From the NCBI RefSeq assembly GCF_004363655.1, contig NZ_SNZH01000014.1, positions 1 to 64,000 on the forward strand: DNA of 64,000 nt, in the 5' to 3' direction. This stretch comes from Tahibacter aquaticus. Lineage in GTDB: Bacteria; Pseudomonadota; Gammaproteobacteria; Xanthomonadales; Rhodanobacteraceae. The notes below the pieces were generated by a model, which saw only the letters and a program-made list of their open reading frames with translations, searched no databases and was not told the DNA's origin. A program made the translations under genes and the position numbers. Shown here in pieces: positions 1-8,478 of this stretch. Numbering within the stretch: position 1 is the stretch's first letter; every line of letters begins with the position of its first letter.

Positions 1-305
1 TGCGCTTGCTCGCGTACTCCCCGTCGCCGAAGCTCATCTGGTCCATCGGTTATGTCCTGCTGCTGCGTGGGCTAATCTCAGCACAAAATGGGGGGGCTTG
101 TTCAGACCTTCCATAGGCGAACGGTAGGCCCACTGGTCGGAAAGGGAACTTACGAAGGACATATAGAAGCCGCGAAAGACCTCAAGGCGGGACTAAACAA
201 CGACATCCAAGATTTTGATACAAGCGGATGCGGTAGTCACTTCAAGATACCGCAACGAGTGCGCTCAGTCGCCGATATGGCCATTCCGACAAAACCGACA
301 TTAAG
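1..305. other. Window edge without a confident gene
   Basis: No gene is supported here. A plus-strand frame runs in from the window edge and stops at 114-116. Its residues are hydrophobic around IWSIGYVLLLRG, so it could be the last 37 codons of a membrane protein that begins outside the window, but this is too short to assign. The 73-codon frame at 88-309 has no ribosome binding site and no recognisable family. Base composition is mixed and lower in GC than the rest of the window. Confidence 0.3.
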
Positions 306-1049
306 ATGATAAATATTAATTTTGATAAATTACTATTTGTTTTAAGTGCTGACGCGCTGGTGCGCTTCGCTCTGCCAGGTTTAGATGAAATCAGTTTGGA
401 AAAAATCAGGGATATTGCCAGGACTGAAATAGATCGTTTCATGGATGGGGGCAGTAACTACTATATGGAAGTTGACTTCTCCGAAGGCAGGAAGTCTGAA
501 ACTGCGAGGGACTTTCTTCTTGCTGTGCGAGCCCTTAAGAATGGGTCGCTCATTGCGGACGAAATTTCTTCCCTCGCCGCTAGCAACGCTGTCGCGACCG
601 GTGGCTACCATAATGCGAGGTCAAAACTCAGATCCATCGCCGCACGTTTCTGCTACCTGAAAACTGAAGATCTGCTCGTAATTCCAACCCCATATTTGCA
701 GGAAATCGCGCTTAATTTAGAGGTTCATGATTTAAACCCGCTCTATTTTGACTTTTCGTCGACGCTGCAGGCCATCGAATCCGCCGAACCAGCTTCTCCA
801 TGGGATAAGCGCGTGCTAGGTCCCGAGCTTTTCGATGGCATTGACGGCGTTGTAAGGCTGGCTGCGAAAGAAATGGTCGAAGGGGGGGCGGCAGTTCGTT
901 TCTTGCAAGGATGGAGAAACTTCCTCCCTTCAGGGCAATTCGTTGATGTCATCCAATACCTTGCTGAAGAAGCTCGCGCAGAATTAGCCGATTCGAACGG
1001 AGTGGAGCTGGGGATCGTTCTGAATATGTTGAAATTTTCTCGTGAATGA
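306..1049 (+). CDS. Hypothetical protein, orphan accessory gene
   Basis: A 247-residue soluble protein that I do not recognise. It has no signal peptide and no obvious membrane segment. Composition is that of a normal globular protein, with alternating helical stretches such as EISLEKIRDIARTEIDRFM near residues 28-46. Isoleucine, asparagine and AT-rich codons are much more frequent than in the genes that follow, which suggests transfer from a lower-GC source. The ATG at 306 is preceded by only a weak purine stretch (ttaag), so translation may be poor. It sits directly beside an IS5-type remnant. I see no catalytic motif. It could be a cargo or defence gene, but nothing in the sequence proves that. 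Confidence 0.6.
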   Translation: MININFDKLLFVLSADALVRFALPGLDEISLEKIRDIARTEIDRFMDGGSNYYMEVDFSEGRKSETARDFLLAVRALKNGSLIADEISSLAASNAVATGGYHNARSKLRSIAARFCYLKTEDLLVIPTPYLQEIALNLEVHDLNPLYFDFSSTLQAIESAEPASPWDKRVLGPELFDGIDGVVRLAAKEMVEGGAAVRFLQGWRNFLPSGQFVDVIQYLAEEARAELADSNGVELGIVLNMLKFSRE

Positions 1050-1057
1050 TTGCCGTC

Positions 1058-1350
1058 TGGGCATGACGAAGCTGGCGTGACGGAAGCGACGTAGTTGCTC
1101 CTCGGCATGGAAAGTGTGGTGTATGCGGATGCGGGCTACACCGGCGCGGACAAGGGCGCCGCACGCAAGGGACTGGACTGTGGCAGATCGCGCGCAAGCG
1201 TGGTGGTCAAGGTGATACCAGAGGGGCGTGAGGAGCAAGCGATCCAGAAAGCGGAAAAACGTAAGGCTAGTTTCCCTCTGTGTCTTGGATCGCAAGACAA
1301 GATCAACGATCTTTTGGCACATTCGAGTTGCTACTCGGCTTGTTCCTATC
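1058..1350 (+). mobile_element. IS5-family transposase remnant
   Basis: Degenerate 3' part of an IS5-type DDE transposase. In frame, the segment around 1095-1200 reads ESVVYADAGYTGADK followed by a degraded copy of the usual ARK-type stretch, which matches the conserved region near the second catalytic Asp of this family. An in-frame stop (tag at about 1092) precedes it. The reading frame then drifts, with only a trace of the expected C-terminal LFxLFxLANL-like segment near 1315-1350. No terminal inverted repeats or target duplication are visible. It is a dead fragment. Confidence 0.65.
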
Positions 1351-1596
1351 GGTCGTAAGAACTAGCTTTTCTCCACCCACCACTCCGCCGCCAAGCGCGC
1401 CGTCTCCATCGGTGGCCGCATTGCCGCCGTCGAGCAGAATGTCCACGATCCTTGCGTCTTTCCTGCCGATGTACTCGCTCGGGTGCTCGCGCTGTCTTGT
1501 CGAGTTCTTGCCGTCGCTGGCTGCCGCAAATCCGGCGTCGCCGGGAGGCAACTTCGGCGGATTGATGCATTGGATGGAAGGGCGCGTTTGATCAGT
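1303..1596 (-). pseudogene. Broken reading frame, unidentified protein fragment
   Basis: A frame of about 97 codons that opens right after a TAG (1597-1599) and has no good start. It reads like real protein: INPPKLPPGDAGF near its beginning, then EYIGRKDARIVDILLDGG and a Gly-rich end. A second minus-strand frame just upstream (about 1600-1700) also has protein-like composition, so a single frameshifted gene is possible. Its 3' end overlaps the IS5 remnant. I cannot name the family. The rest of 1351-1752 holds no other gene that I can support. Confidence 0.3.
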
Positions 1597-1752
1597 CTAT
1601 TGGGTAGATCGGCAACGGCTTTGCTACGTGGCTTTTCGAAATGACCGTTCCATACGCCGGCGGCTTCGGGCCGACTGTTTGAGTGGCGTCGCTGGTGCGG
1701 ATAGGCGTGCGGATGCGCTATCCGGCAGGAATCAACTTTCAGGGGGAATTGC

Positions 1753-4700
1753 ATGAGATACACAGGTATTCATCTATTGGTCGGCCTGGCGTGCGCGACA
1801 GCGGCGGGTGGCGTGTGGGCGCAGGCTGTCACGACATCGGCTGGCGCCGGTGGAGGGATCTGGCAGGACGTCGCGGAAACGTCGGTCGCGCGCACTGCGC
1901 AGCGCACCATCGTGCCGGCGCGCTTTCGCACGCTGTCGCTGGATAACCGTGCGCTGGGCCAGCTGCTGGCTACGGCGCCGCTGGAGGCGCAGCAGAATGT
2001 GCGCTCCAGTCCCGTCACGCTGTCGCTGCCTTTGCCGGACGGCAAGTTCGCGGACTTTCGCATTGTCGAATCGCCGATCATGCAGCCCGGCCTTGCGGCA
2101 AAGTATCCGCAGATCCGCACCTATCTCGGCCAGGGCATCACCGATCCCGGTGCCAGCCTGCGCTTCGATGTGACGCCGAAGGGCCTGCGCGCGCAGATTC
2201 TTTCAGCGGCCGGCGCGGTATACATCGATCCGTACCAGAAGAACGACACGGCGCATTACATCGCCTACGCCAAGACCGACTACGCGCGCAGCGGCGAGCC
2301 GATGAAGTGCACAGTGAAAGATGCGCATGGCGTCACGTTGGGCAGCGAGGCCGTGCAGCAGAGCGACGTGTCGCCGCTGCCGAACGTCTCGTCCGGCGGC
2401 ACGCTGCGCACCTACCGTCTCGCGCTGTCGGCGACCGGCGAATACACCACCTTCCAGGGCGGCACGGTCGCCGATGCGCTGGGCGGCATGGTGTCGACCA
2501 TGAACCGCGTCAATGGCATCTACGAGCGCGAAGTCGGTGTGCGCATGGTGCTGGTCGACAACAGTGACCTGAACATCTATACCGACGCGGCAACCGATCC
2601 GTTCACCAACGATGACGGTTCCTCGCTGCTCGACGAAAACCAGTGGGCGGTCGACAAGTATGTCGGCAGCGCCAACTACGATATTGGCCACGTGTTCAGC
2701 ACCGGCGGTGGCGGCATTGCCGGCCTGGGGTCGGTCTGTGCCGAAGGCGGCAAGGCGAACGGCGTGACGGGTTCGGGCGCGCCGACCGGCGATGCCTACG
2801 ACGTCGACTACGTCGCCCATGAAATGGGCCACCAGTTCGGCGGGCCGCATACCTTCAACAGCACGGTAAGCAGCTGCGGCAGCGGCAATCGCGAAGCGAC
2901 AGATGCCTACGAAACCGGCTCGGGCATCACCATCATGGCCTATGCGGGCATCTGCGGTTCGGAAAACCTGCAGCCGCACAGCGAGGATTATTTCCACCGC
3001 TCCAGCTTGAACCGCATCTTCACCTTCATTGCCGGCGACGGCAATTGCGGTGTGTCCAGCGCCACCGGCAACACGCCGCCGACCGTCAGCACGGCGCCGG
3101 CGTTCACGATTCCGGCGCGCACGCCGTTCACGCTGACAGCAACCGGCAGCGATGCCGACGGCGATGCGCTGACCTATCTGTGGGAGCAGATGGATCTCGG
3201 TACCGCGACCAGTGGCGGTGCGTTGACCGACGCCGGCTCGCGTCCGCTGTTCCGTTCGTTCGACCCGACGCCGGATCCGTCGCGCACTTTCCCCAGTCTA
3301 CGCTTCATTTTGAACAATGCGAATGTGGTACCGAATACGGCACCCTTGCCTGGTACTGCCTCGCCCAACGTGTATACCGGCGAACTGTTGCCGACCACCA
3401 GCCGCACGCTGAACTTCCGCGTGACCGTGCGCGACAACCGCGCTGGTGGCGGCGGCACCAACGAAGCGTCGACGGTGCTCACGGTCAACAACACGGCGGG
3501 TCCGTTTGCGATCACCGCACCGAATACGGCGGTGAGCTGGGCGGCCGGTTCCACGCAGACCGTGACCTGGAACGTGGCGAACACCAGCGCCGCGCCGGTG
3601 AATACCGCAAACGTCGCGATCAAGCTGTCGCTGGATGGCGGCAACTCCTGGCCCGTCGTGCTCGCCCCGAGCGTGGCGAACAACGGCACGGCGAACGTCA
3701 CGGTGCCGGCCAACGTGCCGGCATCGGCGCAGGCGCGTGTGAAAGTGGAAGCCATCGGCAATGTGTACTTCGATATTTCCGATGCCAACTTCGCTATCAG
3801 CGGCACGAACACGGCGCCGACGATTACCGTTACCGGTCCGCTTGCCGTGCGCCAGGGCAGCCCGGCCGCCACCGCCAACGTCGCGACCGTTGCCGATACG
3901 CAGGACGCTGCCGGTACACTCAGCGTGGCGCTGGGCAACGTGCCGCAGGAACTCACCGCATCGGTCGCCAACAGCGGCGGCACGGTCGCGTTGACGGCCG
4001 CGGCCTCGTGCGCGCTGGTGACGCCGACCAGCGGCAGCAAGATCTATCCGCTGCTGCTCACTGTCACCGACAGCGCCGGTTCGACCACGACGAATACTGT
4101 CAACGTGCAGGCCAGCACCAACCAGGCGCCGACGCTGGGCACCTATGCCGGCCAGATCATGACGCGCGTTAGCAGTGCGACATTCACGCCCTCGGCCGCA
4201 CCGGGTGATCCGAACAACAACTACGTCGGCGTGTCGGTATCGCCAACGTCGCTCCCGGGCGGCGGCACGGTGGCTATCGCGGCGAACGGCACGGTCACCG
4301 TCACCACCGTGGCCGGCACCACGTATGGCTACTACAAGATTCGCGCGACGGCGGTCGATACCTGCGGCGCGGCCGAAACGCGCGAGTTCACGGTGCAGGT
4401 CACCACGCCGGAACCGCTGCTCAACTTCCGCAGCGCAACCGTCAACACCGACAACAACCTGATCGAGCCGAACGAGTGCAATGCGGCCACGGTGAGCCTC
4501 TGGAACGAAGGTGCCAGCGGCGCAACCGCGATCGCCAGCACGCTGTCGACGACGACCCCGGGCGTGACCATCACGCAGGCGGCGTCGCCGTACGCGAACC
4601 TTGCCGCCGCGGCCACGGGCGGCAATACCACGGCCTACCAGATCAGCACCGCATCCACGGTCGTGTGCTTCAGCACCATCGACCTTACCCAGACGGTCAC

Positions 4701-5448
4701 CTATGCCGGCGGCGGTTCGCCGCGCGTGGTGAACTTCAGCCTGCCGGTGGGGCGTCCGGTGGCGTCGACCTATCAGTTCACGCAAGGCACGGGCGGCACG
4801 ATCACGACGACCGGCACCTTCCTGGCCGGTACGCGCGTCGATGACGGCATTGTTTCGCTGACGGTACCAGCCGGCTTCAACTTCTCCATCCTCAACACGC
4901 CGGTGGCCGGCGGAAGCACCTTGCGCGTGAGCACGAACGGCAATATCCAGTTCGTCTCCTCGGGCGGTACCGAAGCCTGGGGCAACACGCCCTTGCCTGC
5001 CTTCGGCAGTGGCGGCGGTTCGGACGTGTTCCCCGTCAACGCACCGACATTGTTTGCGTACTGGGAAGACATCAACCTGAGCGCTGCGAACAAGGGTGTC
5101 TACACCGAGCTTACCGGCGTGGCGCCGAACCGCGTATTCAAGGTGGAATGGCGCGGCGCCCTTGTCTCCGACGACAGCGCCGTCGACTTCGCCGTGCTGT
5201 TCCGCGAAGGCTCGAACGTGTTCGACATCGTCTATAACAACGCCGCGGGTGCGGACGGCAGCAGCGCGACCATCGGCTGGCAGGCGGCGGATCACGGTGG
5301 CGATTTCACCGCGTTCTCCATCAACCGCCCGGTCATCACGGCCGCGGGCACCAAGCTCACCTCGAGCATCGCGCCGGCGCTGTGCACGATCGGCACCGGC
5401 ATGTGCGCGAGCGGCGACTTGATCTTCAAGAACAGCTTCGAACCCTAG
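1753..5448 (+). CDS. Large secreted reprolysin-like zinc metalloprotease
   Basis: A 1231-residue exported protease. Residues 1-23 form a signal peptide ending in VWAQA. A propeptide-like region follows, then the metzincin catalytic domain: zinc motif HEMGHQFGGPH at 356-366 (E357 is the catalytic base) and the Met-turn IMAY with M395. Residues of about 430-1060 form several Ig/cadherin-like segments rich in Thr, Ala and Val, typical of secreted multidomain proteases. The C-terminus is GDLIFKNSFEP, a short conserved-looking tail seen on many exported proteins of this group. The ATG at 1753 follows an AGGGGGAA ribosome binding site. A strong hairpin follows the stop. The substrate is unknown. 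Confidence 0.85.
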   Translation: MRYTGIHLLVGLACATAAGGVWAQAVTTSAGAGGGIWQDVAETSVARTAQRTIVPARFRTLSLDNRALGQLLATAPLEAQQNVRSSPVTLSLPLPDGKFADFRIVESPIMQPGLAAKYPQIRTYLGQGITDPGASLRFDVTPKGLRAQILSAAGAVYIDPYQKNDTAHYIAYAKTDYARSGEPMKCTVKDAHGVTLGSEAVQQSDVSPLPNVSSGGTLRTYRLALSATGEYTTFQGGTVADALGGMVSTMNRVNGIYEREVGVRMVLVDNSDLNIYTDAATDPFTNDDGSSLLDENQWAVDKYVGSANYDIGHVFSTGGGGIAGLGSVCAEGGKANGVTGSGAPTGDAYDVDYVAHEMGHQFGGPHTFNSTVSSCGSGNREATDAYETGSGITIMAYAGICGSENLQPHSEDYFHRSSLNRIFTFIAGDGNCGVSSATGNTPPTVSTAPAFTIPARTPFTLTATGSDADGDALTYLWEQMDLGTATSGGALTDAGSRPLFRSFDPTPDPSRTFPSLRFILNNANVVPNTAPLPGTASPNVYTGELLPTTSRTLNFRVTVRDNRAGGGGTNEASTVLTVNNTAGPFAITAPNTAVSWAAGSTQTVTWNVANTSAAPVNTANVAIKLSLDGGNSWPVVLAPSVANNGTANVTVPANVPASAQARVKVEAIGNVYFDISDANFAISGTNTAPTITVTGPLAVRQGSPAATANVATVADTQDAAGTLSVALGNVPQELTASVANSGGTVALTAAASCALVTPTSGSKIYPLLLTVTDSAGSTTTNTVNVQASTNQAPTLGTYAGQIMTRVSSATFTPSAAPGDPNNNYVGVSVSPTSLPGGGTVAIAANGTVTVTTVAGTTYGYYKIRATAVDTCGAAETREFTVQVTTPEPLLNFRSATVNTDNNLIEPNECNAATVSLWNEGASGATAIASTLSTTTPGVTITQAASPYANLAAAATGGNTTAYQISTASTVVCFSTIDLTQTVTYAGGGSPRVVNFSLPVGRPVASTYQFTQGTGGTITTTGTFLAGTRVDDGIVSLTVPAGFNFSILNTPVAGGSTLRVSTNGNIQFVSSGGTEAWGNTPLPAFGSGGGSDVFPVNAPTLFAYWEDINLSAANKGVYTELTGVAPNRVFKVEWRGALVSDDSAVDFAVLFREGSNVFDIVYNNAAGADGSSATIGWQAADHGGDFTAFSINRPVITAAGTKLTSSIAPALCTIGTGMCASGDLIFKNSFEP

Positions 5449-5477
5449 TCGCCATGCAGTAGCGGTTGGATAGCACC

Positions 5478-5505
5478 GAGCCCGGCCCCGTGCCGGGCTC
5501 TTTTT
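5478..5505 (+). terminator. Rho-independent terminator of the metalloprotease gene
   Basis: Perfect 9-bp stem gagcccggc (5478-5486) / gccgggctc (5492-5500) with a 5-nt loop, followed by five T. It lies 29 bp past the stop of the protease gene. Confidence 0.85.
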
Positions 5506-5527
5506 GTCCGGTGGCTTGTTTCACATT

Positions 5528-5561
5528 ACGGCCAGCCCTTGCGTTGCAGGGGGCTGGCCGT
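5528..5561. terminator. Long hairpin between convergent genes
   Basis: Inverted repeat acggccagccc (5528-5538) / gggctggccgt (5551-5561) with a further short stem inside the loop. It lies between the protease gene and the convergent esterase gene. It has no T-run on either strand, so it may be a Rho-assisted or mRNA-stabilising structure rather than a classical terminator. Confidence 0.4.
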
Positions 5562-5697
5562 CGCATGAGGCGGAGTCGAATCATCCTTGCGGCCTGTTCG
5601 CCGTTTCCCGCTGGCACAGCCTGTGGACGGCATGCTCGCGGATACGTCGGCGACAATGGCAGAAATCCAGCCTGTCTGGCGAAAGCCGCGGGCCTGG

Positions 5698-7011
5698 CTA
5701 TTTTCCCAGCACCGCGATCAGCGCGTCGGGAAACGTCTGCTGCCAGTACGCGTAGTGGTGGCCGCCGATGAATTCATGGTAGTCCACGGCATAACCTTTT
5801 CCGCGCAGCACGGACGCCAGCATTCGATTGGCGTAGATCATGCCCGCGGACTCCCACAGTCCCGCTTCCAGATAGAAGCGCACCGGTCTTTTCTTCGATT
5901 CGGCGATCTGCTTGATCAGCCAGCCGGCTTTGGCGCTGGGGCCGGGCTCTGTCTGGTATTCGCGCCACCACCAGTACGAACCCGATTGGGAAATGACCTG
6001 CCCGAAGGCTTGCGGATGGCGGTAGGCGAGGTGTGCGGCGGCCAGGCCACCAAGGCTGGACCCGCAGGCAATGGTTTTGCGCGGGTCCGCCGTCAGCCGG
6101 TAGCGCTGCTGCAGATGGGGCAGTACCTCATCGACGATGAACGCAGGAAAGCGATCGTTCGGCGGCAGGTCGGTATCGCGCGTGCCGGCGGAGTGGACGA
6201 ACACGGCAATCACGGGTGGGATCTTTCCCGCGGCGATCAGATTGTCGAGGATGGTCGGCGCCGCGATCTGGTCGAGATAGGCTTCGGCGTCGAACACCAG
6301 TAGCAGAGGCAGTCGCGGGGAGTGCGCGGCATATCCTGCTGGTGTGTAGACCGTCAGCGTTCGCTTTCCCTGCAGTGCAGCGCTGTCGAACTCCTCCTTG
6401 TGCACGGTGCCGGCCGGAACGCCGGCTTTCGCCTGCAGGTAGACGTTTTCCTTCGCGGCGGGGCCGGTGGCTACCGACTGCGCCTCTGCCGGCGCGCTGC
6501 CGCGTGGGAAGGTTGCCGGGTTCAGCGGATCGGGAAACAGCTCGTAGCGGATGCCTTCTATGGTGAAGCGATCCCGCGACAAGGTGGATTTCTGCATCCC
6601 TTGCGGGGCGCGCAGCCGATAGATCAGGCGTGCGTTGCGCGGCATGAGGTAGCTGGTAAACCAGACGCTGGTGTTTCCCAGCCGGGAAAATGGATCGTTG
6701 ATGGTGCGTGTGGGAAAGGACGCGCCAAGGCGGATATTGATCGCGTCCTCGTCGGGGTCTGCTCGCCACAGGAAGGTGAACAGCGCTTCGTCCGGGTGAC
6801 CGGGAAGGTCTTCGATCAGGGGCGAATGGACGGTTTCTATTTCGCGCCAAAAGGCATCGATGGCGTTTGCGTCGTGGCGGTCGACCTCGGCCAGCAGCGC
6901 CGCAAGTCGAGGGCTTTGCAAGGCCGCGCGCTCGCTGTCCTGGGCTCGCGCGCAGGCGCAAAAGGCGATCAGCAGGCATAGCCGCAAGGCGAACATGTAG
7001 CGCGACGGCAT
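5698..7011 (-). CDS. Secreted alpha/beta-hydrolase, enterochelin-esterase-like (PF00756 type)
   Basis: A 437-residue exported serine esterase. Residues 1-23 form a signal peptide (LCLLIAFCACARAQ). The N-terminal half resembles the beta-sandwich that precedes the catalytic domain in Fes/IroD enzymes. The catalytic domain starts near residue 200 (VYTPAGY...LPLLLVFDAE). It carries the nucleophile elbow CGSSLGG with Ser319, a conserved DTDLPPNDRF loop and a late His in IGGHHYAYW. Members cleave iron-siderophore or other esters. No siderophore genes adjoin it, so the substrate cannot be named. It stands alone and is convergent with the protease gene. Confidence 0.8.
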   Translation of the reverse strand: MPSRYMFALRLCLLIAFCACARAQDSERAALQSPRLAALLAEVDRHDANAIDAFWREIETVHSPLIEDLPGHPDEALFTFLWRADPDEDAINIRLGASFPTRTINDPFSRLGNTSVWFTSYLMPRNARLIYRLRAPQGMQKSTLSRDRFTIEGIRYELFPDPLNPATFPRGSAPAEAQSVATGPAAKENVYLQAKAGVPAGTVHKEEFDSAALQGKRTLTVYTPAGYAAHSPRLPLLLVFDAEAYLDQIAAPTILDNLIAAGKIPPVIAVFVHSAGTRDTDLPPNDRFPAFIVDEVLPHLQQRYRLTADPRKTIACGSSLGGLAAAHLAYRHPQAFGQVISQSGSYWWWREYQTEPGPSAKAGWLIKQIAESKKRPVRFYLEAGLWESAGMIYANRMLASVLRGKGYAVDYHEFIGGHHYAYWQQTFPDALIAVLGK

Positions 7012-7371
7012 GTCGGGCCGTTCCTCGAAAGAAGGTCGATGCTACCAGCGTCTTTGGGCCTGGGCATTCGGCGGCGGCGTCAACACGTGCGTTCATGGCG
7101 AGAAGGCCAAGGTGAGCGCGCTGTTGACTCCGCCCGTCGATGTTTCGCCGGCCAACGGGCGCGGAGAGCGAAGACGATCCCGTACGTTGAAAAATTTCCG
7201 CACGCAGCGTCAGGCGCCTTGAGCCGTCGCGCATGCAGGCGCTGCGGTGACTGCCGCATGGCCAAGCCACACCGCATTGACACTCAGATAAGGTAGGCTC
7301 TTGGACTGGCCGCATTTGTTGCGGCGCAACAAGCGGCCGGTGTAGCATCGCGCCGCACTTTGGAGAGGCTT
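7012..7371. other. Divergent intergenic region between esterase and phaE
   Basis: 360 bp that must hold the promoters of the esterase (minus) and phaEC (plus). No open frame with protein character and no convincing consensus promoter or operator was seen. Confidence 0.5.
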
Positions 7372-8469
7372 ATGTCGAATTCAGCGCAAGACTGGATGAA
7401 CCAATGGCAGGCGCTGGCGCAGCGCTATTGGGATGGCTGGAAGTCGCAGGGTGTCACGCCCCCGGCCGGATTCGGCAAGCTGGATGCGAATGCTCCCTGG
7501 CAGGCCGCGCTGGACCAGTGGTCGCAGCTGTTCGGCAAGGGCAACTCGCAGAGCGACGTGGTCGACCGCGTCACCGCCAATGCCAAATCGTATGTGTCGC
7601 TGATGCAGTCCATGCTCAACAGTTCGCTGGGACAGGGCGGCGACGGCAGTGCCGCGGCCTGGACCGAGGCGCTGCGCAACGGCTTCAATATCCCGGGCAT
7701 GGACCCGGCGATGTGGAACAATCCACTCGGCACCAATTTCCGCGATATGGCGGGCCAGGGTGCCAAGGGTTTCGAACAGCTGATGGCCGAGTTCAGCCGC
7801 GGCGTCGGCCCATTCAAGCAGGAAATGCTCAGTGGCCTTGGCATGCCGGCCTTCGGCCTGGCGCGCGAGCACCAGGAACGCTGGCAGGCACTGGGTACAG
7901 CCCTGGTCGAGTACCAGGAGCAGACCAACCGCTATAACACCCTGATCCTCAAATCCAGCCAGCAGGGCTTCGAACGCTTCCAGTCCAAGCTGGCCGAGCG
8001 CGAGGAACCGGGCCGGCAGCTCGACTCGGTACGTGCGGTCTACGACCTGTGGATCGATTCGGCCGAAGAAGCCTACGGCGAGATCGCCCTGTCGGACGAA
8101 TTCCGCAAGGTCTACGGCGCCATGGTCAACGCACAGATGCGCGTGCGTTCGCTGATGCAGCTCGAAGTCGAACAGCAGACGCGCCAGCTCGGGATTCCCA
8201 CGCGCACCGAACTCAAGGGCGTGGAGAAGTCGGTGCAGGAACTGCGCCGCAATCTGAAAAACACCCAGGAAGCCGGCAGTATCGACCTGGCCGGCGAAAT
8301 TGCCGCATTGCGCGCCGAAGTGGCTGCGTTGAAGCAGCAGCTGGCCGATGCCAGGCCGGCGGCGGGCAAGCCGGCCGAGAGCGCACCTGTCGCCAGCAAA
8401 CCTGCCGCGGGCAAGCCGGCTGCTGCCGATGCCGGCACCGCCGCCCCGACCAAAAAGACGAAGCGCTAA
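7372..8469 (+). CDS. phaE: Class III poly(R)-hydroxyalkanoate synthase subunit PhaE
   Basis: A 365-residue non-catalytic partner of PhaC in class III polyhydroxyalkanoate synthases, which polymerise hydroxyacyl-CoA on the granule surface. The sequence begins SNSAQDWMNQWQALAQRYWDGW and is helical throughout, with the conserved central block YDLWIDSAEEAYGE and a C-terminal coiled coil near 280-330 (EKSVQELRRNLKNTQ...IAALRAEVAALKQQL). The last 40 residues are an Ala/Pro/Lys tail ending PTKKTKR. ATG 7372 is chosen because ggagagg lies just in front of it; an in-frame TTG at 7360 would swallow that site. phaC follows 9 bp later. Confidence 0.9.
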   Translation: MSNSAQDWMNQWQALAQRYWDGWKSQGVTPPAGFGKLDANAPWQAALDQWSQLFGKGNSQSDVVDRVTANAKSYVSLMQSMLNSSLGQGGDGSAAAWTEALRNGFNIPGMDPAMWNNPLGTNFRDMAGQGAKGFEQLMAEFSRGVGPFKQEMLSGLGMPAFGLAREHQERWQALGTALVEYQEQTNRYNTLILKSSQQGFERFQSKLAEREEPGRQLDSVRAVYDLWIDSAEEAYGEIALSDEFRKVYGAMVNAQMRVRSLMQLEVEQQTRQLGIPTRTELKGVEKSVQELRRNLKNTQEAGSIDLAGEIAALRAEVAALKQQLADARPAAGKPAESAPVASKPAAGKPAAADAGTAAPTKKTKR

Positions 8470-8478
8470 GGAACCGCC

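Noticed and set aside
88-309. 73-codon plus-strand frame near the window start
   Set aside because: No ribosome binding site, no recognisable motif, and it overlaps the start of a better candidate.
3298-5295. 665-codon minus-strand frame inside the metalloprotease gene
   Set aside because: Arg/His-rich composition typical of an antisense frame in high-GC DNA; the plus strand has clear catalytic motifs.
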